Shown here: positions 54,505-63,106 of the stretch, piece by piece | How the letters are laid out: each line of letters opens with the position of its first letter | Position numbering within the stretch: the stretch's first letter is position 1 | Source of the DNA: Paraglaciecola hydrolytica | GTDB taxonomy: Bacteria > Pseudomonadota > Gammaproteobacteria > Enterobacterales > Alteromonadaceae | Length of the DNA stretch: 64,000 nt | Direction: 5' to 3' | Assembly (NCBI RefSeq): GCF_001565895.1 | Contig: NZ_LSNE01000001.1 | Location: forward strand, 1-64,000 | Notes under the pieces: generated by a model | What the model saw: the letters and a program-made list of their open reading frames with translations, nothing else | Told to the model about the DNA's origin: nothing | The model's database searches: none | Program-made: the position numbers and the translations under genes

Positions 54505-55479
54505 TTAAAACAAACTCAGTGAAGGTTCTTGTAAGGCTGACAATTGTTCTTTTAATGCGAGGATTTGTTGTTCCCAATATTTGCCTTCGGCAAACCACGG
54601 AAACGCTTGGGGAAAAGCAGGATCTTGCCAGCGTTTATTTAACCAGGCCATATAATGCACCATGCGCATGGCGCGCAGTGGTTCAATGAGTTTAAGTTGG
54701 CTTTTATCAAAGGGTGAAAATTCTTCATAGGCGCTAACTAAGGTATCCAATTGGATCAGTTGTTGTTGCCTGTCACCCGATAACATCATCCACAAATCCT
54801 GCATGGCAGGCCCATTGCGGCAGTCATCTAAGTCCACAAAGGTGGGGCCATCGCGCCACAATATATTGCCGGGGTGGCAATCACCATGTAGACGAATATT
54901 AGCCTCTGCGGGCAGTTTATAAAGCTGTGTTGTCAACTCGACCACGGGTTGTAATATGGCAAAAAAGGAGTCATGCAAATAATCTGGGATGAGTTGACTA
55001 TTTTTTAGTTGGGCCATGGGCTTAAGTAAATGTTCTTGCACAGAAAAAGTGGGCCGGGTAGTGAAGTTACAACCTTTAGCCACAGCATGCAGGCGCCCGA
55101 TATAACGACCCATCCATTCAAGTTGTTCTAAATTATCTACCTCAAATTGCCTGCCGCCAACGGATGGAAAGACTGCAAAATAATAGTCCTGATATTGATG
55201 CAAACTATTGTTATTGATGAGCAAGGGGGCAACTATGGGGATGTCGTGTTCGGCTAATTCCTGACTAAAACTATGTTCTTCTGCTATTTGTTCTCGCGTC
55301 CAGCGTTGAGGCCGGTAGAATTTAACGACGTAGCGCTTCCTATCTTCAGCAATAAACTGATAGACCCGATTTTCATAGGAGTTGAGTGCCAGTAAACCAG
55401 AGTCTACTCTAATACCCAATGACTCTATGGCGTCGAGTATCAAATCCGGACCTAAGCCAGAAAAATCAAATTGTGTCAT
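54505..55479 (-). CDS. srkA: stress response kinase SrkA (YihE)
   Basis: SrkA is a Ser/Thr kinase of the choline-kinase fold that counters cell death under envelope stress in E. coli. The 324-residue product has YENRVYQF near the start (nucleotide loop), KFYRPQRWTREQI, the catalytic segment IRLHGDCHPGNILW and the metal-binding FVDLDDC. Length matches (328 in E. coli). It starts 21 bases after ccoG and is probably its operon partner. In E. coli srkA is cotranscribed with dsbA; here dsbA is about 6 kb away. Confidence 0.93.
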   Translation of the reverse strand: MTQFDFSGLGPDLILDAIESLGIRVDSGLLALNSYENRVYQFIAEDRKRYVVKFYRPQRWTREQIAEEHSFSQELAEHDIPIVAPLLINNNSLHQYQDYYFAVFPSVGGRQFEVDNLEQLEWMGRYIGRLHAVAKGCNFTTRPTFSVQEHLLKPMAQLKNSQLIPDYLHDSFFAILQPVVELTTQLYKLPAEANIRLHGDCHPGNILWRDGPTFVDLDDCRNGPAMQDLWMMLSGDRQQQLIQLDTLVSAYEEFSPFDKSQLKLIEPLRAMRMVHYMAWLNKRWQDPAFPQAFPWFAEGKYWEQQILALKEQLSALQEPSLSLF

Positions 55480-55500
55480 GTGCCAGGCTCCGCCACTAAG

Positions 55501-56940
55501 TTACAGGTCGGGATACAAAAACTTAGTGGCTTGTTGTACCTCAATGGTATTGAGTGGATCGTTGATCAGTTCCACTTTAAATTTAACTTCACTGACAGTA
55601 TCACTTAGTTTATTAGGATCGATAGCCAGACTCACAGGCCAATTCAGGACCTCTCCGCCAGCGACATGTACGAGGTTGTCGCCAATAAATTGCACACCAT
55701 CCAGTCCTGCAACACTGATGCGATAGCTTTGATCTTGCTGTGATTTATTTAGCACTTTAAGGGTATAGACATTTTCGATTAGCCCTTCGTTGGTTTCACG
55801 ATACAGGGAGTTACGATCGCGGATCACATCCAATTCTAAGGGCACGCGAGTCATGATTTCTAGCACTAACAAACCTGTCATCAGCACTAATACCACTGCA
55901 TAGCCAATTAATTTGGGACGGAATATTTTAGTAGTGCCGCCAGCTAATTCAGTTTCAGAGGTAAAACTAATTAAACCTTTGGGGTAATTCATTTTTTCCA
56001 TCACGCCATTACAGGCATCAACACAAGCACCGCAGTTGATACATTCATATTGCAAACCGTTGCGAATATCGATACCCGTGGGGCAGACCTGCACACACAA
56101 GTTGCAATCAATGCAATCACCTAGACCTTGCTGTTGATTTTGCTCTTGAGTATTTTTGCGCGCGCGCGGCCCACGATGTTCACCACGTTTGGCATTGTAG
56201 GCCACAGTGAAGGTATCTTTATCAAACATGGCAGATTGAAAACGGGCGTAGGGGCATATGTGGGTACACATGATTTCACGCATCCAGCCTGCATTACCAT
56301 AGGTACATAAGGTAAAAAAACATACTGAGCTGCTTGCCCAAAAACCGCTCGAAAAAGTAAAAAAATCCACAAATAGCAAATCAATAGGGGTGAAATAACC
56401 TACAAAAGTGAGGGAGGTTAATAAGGCCACAGCAACCCAGGCAAAGTGTTTTAAAAATTTGCGCCAGAACTTATCGGCGTTCATTTTACGTTCGTCGAGT
56501 TTGATCCGCTGGTGACGAGAACCTTCAATTTTTTCTTCAAACCAAGTGTAGATATAGGTCCAAGTTGTTTGTGGGCACATAAATCCACACCAAACACGCC
56601 CTGCAAAGGTAGTGATAAAAAACAAGGCAAAGGCTGCCACAATAAAAATCCAAGCCAATAACGTCAGATCTTGTGGCCATAGGGTAAGGGCAAAAATATT
56701 AAAACGCTGACTACCGATGTCTAATAAGATGGCTTGCTGGCCATTAAACTGTAGCCAAGGTAGTAAGGCAAAAGCCCCCAAAAATAGCAAACCAAAAAAA
56801 CGCCGAAAATTCTCCAAGGCACCAGACACGGCGCGCACATAAATGCGACTGCGGGGAGTGTAATGATTGTCATGTTTATCTGAATCAGGACGATGAACTT
56901 TTACGGGAGAAATAACTTTTACGGGAATACGTTCACTCAT
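55501..56940 (-). CDS. ccoG: cytochrome c oxidase accessory protein CcoG (FixG/RdxA)
   Basis: CcoG is a membrane iron-sulfur protein that helps supply copper to cbb3-type oxidase, probably as a Cu(II) reductase. The 479-residue product has about five membrane segments, a CGFMCPQTTW motif, and two 4Fe-4S clusters in CIDCNLCVQVCPTGID and CINCGACVDACNGVM, with a C-terminal Ig-like domain. The ccoNOPQ genes are not in this window. It is transcribed ahead of srkA. Confidence 0.95.
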   Translation of the reverse strand: MSERIPVKVISPVKVHRPDSDKHDNHYTPRSRIYVRAVSGALENFRRFFGLLFLGAFALLPWLQFNGQQAILLDIGSQRFNIFALTLWPQDLTLLAWIFIVAAFALFFITTFAGRVWCGFMCPQTTWTYIYTWFEEKIEGSRHQRIKLDERKMNADKFWRKFLKHFAWVAVALLTSLTFVGYFTPIDLLFVDFFTFSSGFWASSSVCFFTLCTYGNAGWMREIMCTHICPYARFQSAMFDKDTFTVAYNAKRGEHRGPRARKNTQEQNQQQGLGDCIDCNLCVQVCPTGIDIRNGLQYECINCGACVDACNGVMEKMNYPKGLISFTSETELAGGTTKIFRPKLIGYAVVLVLMTGLLVLEIMTRVPLELDVIRDRNSLYRETNEGLIENVYTLKVLNKSQQDQSYRISVAGLDGVQFIGDNLVHVAGGEVLNWPVSLAIDPNKLSDTVSEVKFKVELINDPLNTIEVQQATKFLYPDL

Positions 56941-57198
56941 TCGGTGTCCTTGCTGGAAAAATCTTTAGGAGCCAGAAAAACGTTGAGTATATCAGCAACT
57001 TGAAGATGCTGCTGCTGTTGCCATAGGAATGTTTGGTTTTTATAAGTAAGTGCTTAAATATTGACAAGTTGCTGTTGTTCGAGGGGACTGCTAGAGCGCA
57101 ATCTTATTCTTGGTTATAGATACTGATACCTAATAGTGGTTTTTATCAACACTGTGATCGATTATCCTAACGGCCTGTAAATTACTTATGAACCCTTT

Positions 57199-57558
57199 AT
57201 GTTTCGTTTCATTATTATTTCCTTTGAAATTTTAGCTTTGGTCGCCGTCTTGCGGTCGCCCTTTGTGCACTACCTGTTTGGGGATGCACATCAACATGTG
57301 GCCGATTGGATGCTTGATCTTTCGTTGATCGCGGAACGAAAACAACTGGCTGAATTTCGTGAGTTGATCGCGTCCGGTATACAAAATTTAAACGACAGCC
57401 AATTAGAATATTTACATGATATTACATCTAGTAAAATACGGGTGGTGGATTTTAATCGCATGTATTGTGAGGCAAGCGACAAAAATCCTTATATTTATGG
57501 TGCTACGTTGCAATACACTTGTTCTCAGATTGCCCGTTCTGGTGTGGCTAAATCCTAA
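57199..57558 (+). CDS. hypothetical membrane-anchored protein
   Basis: This 119-residue frame is not recognised. It has one N-terminal hydrophobic segment (MFRFIIISFEILALVAVL) and a soluble remainder with a mixed charge pattern, two cysteines near the C-terminus (MYCEAS and YTCSQ). Codon use and composition look like neighbouring genes. It is divergent from ccoG and convergent with the histidine-kinase gene. The most likely topology is an anchored periplasmic domain, but the function is unknown. Confidence 0.6.
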   Translation: MFRFIIISFEILALVAVLRSPFVHYLFGDAHQHVADWMLDLSLIAERKQLAEFRELIASGIQNLNDSQLEYLHDITSSKIRVVDFNRMYCEASDKNPYIYGATLQYTCSQIARSGVAKS

Positions 57559-57583
57559 ATAAATTTATTATTACTGATTGCAA

Positions 57584-58813
57584 TTAGGCGTGGTTAGGAA
57601 AGCGTAGGGTAAATTTAGCACCGCCAAACTGACTTTGTGATACCCAGCATTGCCCTTGATGCCATTGCATTACCCGTCTTACTATCGATAGGCCTAAACC
57701 TGCCCCTCCTTGCAAACGATCACGTCCTTCGTCAGGCCGGAAAAAAGGTTGAAATATTTTGTCGCGCCACTCTGCTTTGATACCAATACCATCATCTTCA
57801 ACATGAACATCAATAAAATTAACTGAGGTTTCAATGCTAATCAAAATGTGGGTTTTTGCGTAACGACTGGCGTTTAATAATAGGTTTTCAATGGCTCGTT
57901 CGACAAAATGTCCATCGCCTAACAAAAAGGCTGTGCTTTGTTGAATGTCTAATTGCACACGACTTAAGTGACTATCTTTTAATTTAAGTTTGATACTCTG
58001 GCACAACTCACTAATGGGTAATTCTGAAAAGTGCAAGGCTGGCATATGGGCTTCTGCCGCAGAAAAATCCAACATTTCTTGCACTAATTTTTCCAGTTCG
58101 AGCACGTCTTGTTGCATGTTTTGGACAAATTCATTTTGATTAGGCTCTTGCATGCCCAAGGCAAACTTTAAACGAGCCAAAGGGGTACGAAATTCGTGGG
58201 CAACGGCACCGGATAATTCACGCTGGGTTTGGATTAAGTTGGCAATCTGGCTACGCATGTTATTGAGTGACGTGGCGATTGGCGCCACTAGTGAAGACTT
58301 AGTTATATGATTTTCACTAATATTGCCGTCTGGCATCACAGTCGCAACGCTTTTTTTCAGTGCTTCTAGGTCACGCCACAATGGCCAAATCCATAAGGCA
58401 ATCAACGCGCCTAATAAGATAAAAAATGCACTGCGATACAGAATAAAGGCAGATTGGGCGGGTTGGTTGTCACCCAGCGAAACCTCAAGCAGTTGCTCAC
58501 CCTCACTCAGTAGATAAAGTTGCTCTCCAAGCTGTGGATCAAACAAGTTAATAGTTTCAGCATTTTGTAATTGTTGCAGGCTAGATGCTGGCCACGCGAT
58601 GTCATGTAAGTTTAGCAGGCGATAAGGGATGTTGGCATCTTGCAGCAATAACTCCAGATCACTGTTGTGTTGCTTGGCCGAGCTGAGCAACTGACGTACC
58701 ACTGCACTTTGAGAATGGCTCTCAGGCTCAAAAAACAACGACTCTAAACCGGCACTTAAGCCTACTAAGGCCAGTGTGATAAAGGCGTAAAGACTAATGA
58801 ACAACTTGGCCAC
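57584..58813 (-). CDS. sensor histidine kinase (RstB/OmpR-partner type)
   Basis: The 409-residue protein has two membrane segments (residues 5-23 and about 126-146) bracketing a ~100-residue periplasmic sensor, a HAMP linker, and a kinase core. The phosphoacceptor is His in GAVAHEFRTPLARLKF, the N box is ERAIENLLLNASRY, G1 is VEDDGIGIKAEW and G2 GGAGLGLSIVRR. It follows the response regulator by three bases. The combination resembles RstAB-like envelope sensors; the signal is unknown. Confidence 0.9.
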   Translation of the reverse strand: MAKLFISLYAFITLALVGLSAGLESLFFEPESHSQSAVVRQLLSSAKQHNSDLELLLQDANIPYRLLNLHDIAWPASSLQQLQNAETINLFDPQLGEQLYLLSEGEQLLEVSLGDNQPAQSAFILYRSAFFILLGALIALWIWPLWRDLEALKKSVATVMPDGNISENHITKSSLVAPIATSLNNMRSQIANLIQTQRELSGAVAHEFRTPLARLKFALGMQEPNQNEFVQNMQQDVLELEKLVQEMLDFSAAEAHMPALHFSELPISELCQSIKLKLKDSHLSRVQLDIQQSTAFLLGDGHFVERAIENLLLNASRYAKTHILISIETSVNFIDVHVEDDGIGIKAEWRDKIFQPFFRPDEGRDRLQGGAGLGLSIVRRVMQWHQGQCWVSQSQFGGAKFTLRFPNHA

Positions 58814-58816
58814 TGA

Positions 58817-59518
58817 TTAGTCGTTCCAGGCATCGGCAACAAAAAAGAAACCCTTGCCCCAGATGGTTTTGATGCGATAGGGGTGCAGGGGATTGTCATC
58901 TAATTTTTTGCGTAAACGCGAGACCCTGACATCTGCTGAGCGGTCTAAACCATCGTATTCACGGCCGATTAATTCATCGTACAACACACTGCGCTCAACC
59001 AGTGTTGAAGCGTTTTCTGCCAGTTTCCATAACATATCAAACTCGTGACTGGTCAGTTGTACATCCCGGCCTTTTAATACTGCACTACGAGCATTGCGGT
59101 CTATCACCAGTTGGCCAAATACCAATTTTTGAGTATTAGCTTGTGAGGCAGTTTTGTGTTTTACCCGGCGCAATAGGGCGTTAATACGGGCTAACAAAAC
59201 ACGAGGTTCTACTGGTTTGATGATGTAGTCATCGGCACCAATTTCTAGGCCCATAACCTGATCAAAATCATCACCTTTGGCTGTCATAAACAACAAGGGG
59301 CCAGAGTAAATAGGACGCAGTGCACGACACAGAGTAAAACCATTGTCGCCGGGCAACATCACATCTAATACCACAATATCAGGTGGGCTTTGTTTGACTG
59401 TTGCCAATAACTTTTCGCCACTTGCTAAACGAGTAACCGTGAAGCCCTGAGTGTGTAAATAACTGATGATTAATTGACTAAGCCGCTCATCATCTTCGAC
59501 CAAGAGTACATGTGCCAT
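58817..59518 (-). CDS. OmpR-family response regulator
   Basis: The 233-residue regulator has a receiver domain (VLLVEDDERLSQLI, phosphoacceptor Asp in DIVVLDVMLPGDNGF, Lys in DDYIIKPVEPRVL) and a winged-helix domain with the FDMLWKLAENA and DVRVSRLRKKLDD segments. It overlaps the DUF3019 stop by one base (TAATG), and the histidine kinase follows by three bases, so all are cotranscribed. It closely resembles RstA in layout. Its targets may include the mipA gene at the head of the operon. Confidence 0.92.
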   Translation of the reverse strand: MAHVLLVEDDERLSQLIISYLHTQGFTVTRLASGEKLLATVKQSPPDIVVLDVMLPGDNGFTLCRALRPIYSGPLLFMTAKGDDFDQVMGLEIGADDYIIKPVEPRVLLARINALLRRVKHKTASQANTQKLVFGQLVIDRNARSAVLKGRDVQLTSHEFDMLWKLAENASTLVERSVLYDELIGREYDGLDRSADVRVSRLRKKLDDNPLHPYRIKTIWGKGFFFVADAWND

Positions 59519-59892
59519 TAAAATAAACTCCAGGGATTACGCAGTCGTCGCCGTTGTGTGCTCGCCTGCCGTGATTTAACTAAAAGGGTGGTGCTTAATA
59601 GCGTTTGTTGCGCCTCATTGAGCAGCAATAACTGACTGGTTTTACTAATACTGATAGGAATTTTTAAAGGAAACTCTGCCAAGTTTGCACAGCGTATGAA
59701 TTTATCAGTCAAGACTAAACAATATTGTGCGCTGGGCAAATTCAATAATGTGATCTCCACTGTAAATTCACAGCTTTGGCCGGCTTGTTCACTGATACAA
59801 ATAGTCGGCTGTACCTGCCATTGAGGAGCTTGGGCTATTGCTGATTGATCCAATAAAGAAACAGCACAGAAAAACAATAGCGCAAGTCTCAA
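59518..59892 (-). CDS. DUF3019 family periplasmic protein
   Basis: The 124-residue product has a signal peptide (LLFFCAVSLLDQSAIA) and the DUF3019 pattern: WQVQPTICISEQAGQSCEF near the start, VEITLLNLPSAQYCLVL, and a conserved pair of cysteines likely to form disulfides. The family is small and uncharacterised. It lies between a MipA/OmpV gene and a two-component pair, suggesting a periplasmic partner of the sensor. Confidence 0.8.
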   Translation of the reverse strand: MRLALLFFCAVSLLDQSAIAQAPQWQVQPTICISEQAGQSCEFTVEITLLNLPSAQYCLVLTDKFIRCANLAEFPLKIPISISKTSQLLLLNEAQQTLLSTTLLVKSRQASTQRRRLRNPWSLF

Positions 59893-59903
59893 TTTAAATT
59901 CCG

Positions 59904-60788
59904 TTAAAATTGATAGGCAAAACCGCTAAATACACTGTATATGTTCCCTTCTTCTACTAATGGACTGTTAGTCATGCCGGAATGTAATTTTTGCAGGCTG
60001 ATTCGATTTAACCACAACCAATTATTCTGCATCTTTTTTTGTAAGGACAGAGCAATCAAGGGTTGCCAACCTGAACTGGCTTGATAAAAGAAGGACGGTT
60101 CAACCTTATCCTGCTCATCCACGCCATAATAATAATTCACTAATGCGCTGCTTTTCCAAATCATTTTTACTTGTGTGCTAAAACGAAAGGTCTGCCACTG
60201 CCAAAAATGTTGATAACTCAGATCCAGTTTTGTCCCATTATGCGTAGCACTCAGATCTTTTTCCAGTGACAACTGCCATTCGGCACTGTTAGGCCGATAA
60301 TACCAGCGAACTCCTCCCATCACAGCCCAGTTTCTGCGACTGACATTATCGATGGAAACTGATAATTGCTCTGGTCCGCTGAAGTCAGGAGCCTTTGATG
60401 GTGCTTGTGCGTCGGCAATACTACTGAGGCGATTTATCGGTAATAGAATATTGGCAGGATGCCAAAAGTTAAAAAATGCTCTTTCTGTATCCAAGCTGAG
60501 ATAAGTCACAAAAGAAAAAGACTTTTTTTCTAACCATTGATAACCCAATTCACCGTTATCAAAGTAGGCTGCTTCTCCATACCACGCGATATCTGGCAGG
60601 ATAACCAAAGGGATATTATCGCCGCCCACCAGCGGGTTTGACGTAGCCCCCAACCCCAAAGCAATGCCAAATTTCCATTGATTGGTCGCCAGGCATTGTT
60701 CATCTTGCTCACACGCGCTTGCCTGCCTAACAGAGATAAGCAGCACAAAAATCGCAGGAATTAGTTTAAATAGGTAGCGCAAATACAT
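59904..60788 (-). CDS. MipA/OmpV family outer-membrane protein
   Basis: The 294-residue product has a signal peptide (VLLISVRQASA), the IALGLGATSNPLVGGDNIPLVILPDIAWYGEAAYFDNGELGY N-terminal pattern in the family, and ends with an aromatic barrel strand (SGFAYQF). MipA in E. coli scaffolds murein enzymes, and OmpV in Vibrio is osmotically controlled; related barrels affect antimicrobial-peptide response. It heads the operon with DUF3019 and the two-component genes, 11 bases before the DUF3019 gene. Confidence 0.87.
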   Translation of the reverse strand: MYLRYLFKLIPAIFVLLISVRQASACEQDEQCLATNQWKFGIALGLGATSNPLVGGDNIPLVILPDIAWYGEAAYFDNGELGYQWLEKKSFSFVTYLSLDTERAFFNFWHPANILLPINRLSSIADAQAPSKAPDFSGPEQLSVSIDNVSRRNWAVMGGVRWYYRPNSAEWQLSLEKDLSATHNGTKLDLSYQHFWQWQTFRFSTQVKMIWKSSALVNYYYGVDEQDKVEPSFFYQASSGWQPLIALSLQKKMQNNWLWLNRISLQKLHSGMTNSPLVEEGNIYSVFSGFAYQF

Positions 60789-60963
60789 TTCACAGTTTGA
60801 GACTCAAAATACCATGACAGTATGCTAGCAGATTTTTTGTTGAGCTCATTCAAGGATTACAAATATTAACAAATGGTGGCAATTTGGATCGATATTCAGC
60901 GCAAAATGTTACTAGACTTTGTTCAGGCTTTGGCAACATTGATTTAATGAGGAAGGGTTACCC

Positions 60964-62934
60964 ATGAAATATGTGAAATTAGCAAACTATATATTAAGTG
61001 CTGTGTGCATTGCGGGCTTAACTGCCTGCTCGGGAGATAGTTCAGAGGATGATCTTGGACAAACTCCAGTACCAACGGCTGTGCCACAAATAAATCCCGC
61101 TACTGCCTTCTCCGGTGCTTTAGCCCAAGTGAATCAAGCAAAGGCAAGTCGTTACATCAAAAACGGCATTTATTCTTCTATTGCTCAGTATGCCTATCAA
61201 ACCGCTTATCCATCGGCGCCAGCGGAAACCTTAAAAGATAATTTTTCGACCACTAATACTCAGGAGTCTGGTGTCGATGAAGCCGACAGACTTGAGTACA
61301 ACGGCGATACTCTGTATCTGGCCGCTTTTGCCGAGTGGCGAAACGAGGCGAATTATCCTGCTCATGTCAGGGTCTTGCAGCGTAATACCGACTACTCATT
61401 AACTCAGGTGGCAGAGCTGCCCTTGTCGCAAGAAAACGCCAATATTGATGGTATTTATCTCAATGATGACCGACTTGCGGTACTTAGTTCAGAAGGTTAT
61501 CGCTATACCTTTGATACGTTGATGGCGGGATCGTGGGATACGTTTGAGAATAAATTTACGGTGGATTTGTATAACACTCGCGAAGTAAGCAGCCCAGTAT
61601 TGTTAAACAACATGCAATTTGATGGCTCTCTGTTATCCAGTCGTAGGATTGGTGATGCCCTATATTTGGTGTCTAGTTTTACTGCTCACGTTGAAGGTTT
61701 GAATCTTAATGCCAGTACCGACGCTGAATTTTTGGCGAATTATCGCAAGATAGTGGCAACCTCAGATGATGAGCTGATGCCTAAAGTGTATGTTGATGGT
61801 CAGGCTAAAGCATTATTTTCTGCGGAAGATTGTGTGATCCCAGCTCAAGCCAGTGATAAAGATGGTTACGCTCAATTGTTGTCGGTGATTAAAATCAATC
61901 TGTTAGTACCTACTGAGATCGTCGCCAGTTGTGTAAGTGCTATGGCAGATATGATGTACATGTCGGCTGATAGCCTGTATTTGGGGGCTGCCGTTAATGA
62001 ACAAACCGCCTTACATAAAATTGGTTTGCAAGGTGCAGTACCAAGTTATCAGGCATCCGGTTTGCTTAATGGCGTTGTTGGATGGCAAAGTCAGCGTGAG
62101 CTTAAGTTAAGTGAACAAAACGGGTTTTTACGGGTCGTGACCACAGATTATAGCGCTCAAAGTCCGGTGCATCATTTGTCTGTATTAACCCAAAATGGTA
62201 ATGAACTACAGGTTGTGGCGAGTTTACCTAACAAAGACCAACCAGAAGCCATAGGCAAACCCGGTGAAGAAATTTATGCGGTACGTTTTATGGGGGATAA
62301 AGCCTATATCGTGACTTTTGAGCGTATTGATCCCCTGTATGTCATTGACTTATCCGATCCTTATACACCCATAGTCGCAGGCGCACTGGAGATACCTGGA
62401 TTCTCAAGTTATTTATTTCCTATGGATAACAATTATCTCTTGGGAGTAGGCCAGCACGTTAATGCACGTAATATTCCTGATAGAGGTGCTGTTGCTGATG
62501 AGCCAGTTACCCAAGAGGGTATGAAGATCAGTTTGTTTGATGTGAATGATCCTGCCAATCCCATCGAAATCAATAACATAGTGATGGCACAGGCCTATAC
62601 CCCAGTTGAATATGACTACCGCGCCTTATCTGCACTAAACATCAACGGAGCTTATCAATTGGCTATGCCGGTAGAGCAATGGGGACAAAATGAAGATGAG
62701 TTTGGCACTTGGTGGAACCAATCAAGTTTGCTGTTGTTGCAAGTCGATACCAACAGTGCACAGTCAATGCTGATACAAAACTCGCAGGTTCAGGTGCCCA
62801 ATTCAAGTGATTATTATGTCTATGGCGGTGATGATCGCAGTGTTATTCACGGCGAACATGTCTTTTATATTCATGGTAATCAGGTATGGCATAGCCTGTG
62901 GAATGACGAGCTAAAACCAGCAGGCCCTTACTAA
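60964..62934 (+). CDS. beta-propeller domain lipoprotein
   Basis: The 656-residue product has a lipoprotein signal (AGLTACSG lipobox, Cys22), then a short Pro/Thr-rich spacer, then the beta-propeller domain of family PF09826 (NTQESGVDEADRLEYNGDTLYLA is its hallmark; repeats such as AYIVTFERIDPLYVIDLSDP follow). Such proteins are exported and often membrane-tethered; the role is unknown, with protein binding or peptidase-inhibitor-like adhesion proposed for relatives. The ribosome site is AGGAAGGG. It lies divergent from mipA. Confidence 0.88.
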   Translation: MKYVKLANYILSAVCIAGLTACSGDSSEDDLGQTPVPTAVPQINPATAFSGALAQVNQAKASRYIKNGIYSSIAQYAYQTAYPSAPAETLKDNFSTTNTQESGVDEADRLEYNGDTLYLAAFAEWRNEANYPAHVRVLQRNTDYSLTQVAELPLSQENANIDGIYLNDDRLAVLSSEGYRYTFDTLMAGSWDTFENKFTVDLYNTREVSSPVLLNNMQFDGSLLSSRRIGDALYLVSSFTAHVEGLNLNASTDAEFLANYRKIVATSDDELMPKVYVDGQAKALFSAEDCVIPAQASDKDGYAQLLSVIKINLLVPTEIVASCVSAMADMMYMSADSLYLGAAVNEQTALHKIGLQGAVPSYQASGLLNGVVGWQSQRELKLSEQNGFLRVVTTDYSAQSPVHHLSVLTQNGNELQVVASLPNKDQPEAIGKPGEEIYAVRFMGDKAYIVTFERIDPLYVIDLSDPYTPIVAGALEIPGFSSYLFPMDNNYLLGVGQHVNARNIPDRGAVADEPVTQEGMKISLFDVNDPANPIEINNIVMAQAYTPVEYDYRALSALNINGAYQLAMPVEQWGQNEDEFGTWWNQSSLLLLQVDTNSAQSMLIQNSQVQVPNSSDYYVYGGDDRSVIHGEHVFYIHGNQVWHSLWNDELKPAGPY

Positions 62935-62951
62935 ATATTTCTATCTAATGC

Positions 62952-62998
62952 AGGCTCTAGTCTAGGTAAATTAAATATTTACCTAGACTAGTACAGCC
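62952..62998. terminator. large stem-loop after the propeller gene
   Basis: TAGTCTAGGTAAAT (62958-62971) and ATTTACCTAGACTA (62977-62990) form a 14-bp stem, extended by AGGCT/AGCCT at the base. It lacks a clear T run but is well placed to end or protect the propeller message. Confidence 0.6.
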
Positions 62999-63106
62999 TG
63001 TGCAACTAAACCTCAACACCCCTAAATTCTGAGCGTGGGTTCGCGTCTATGCTTTATTTGGTCTTTGGGAAATATAAAACAACAGCAACAGGATCTACCA
63101 TTTTTC

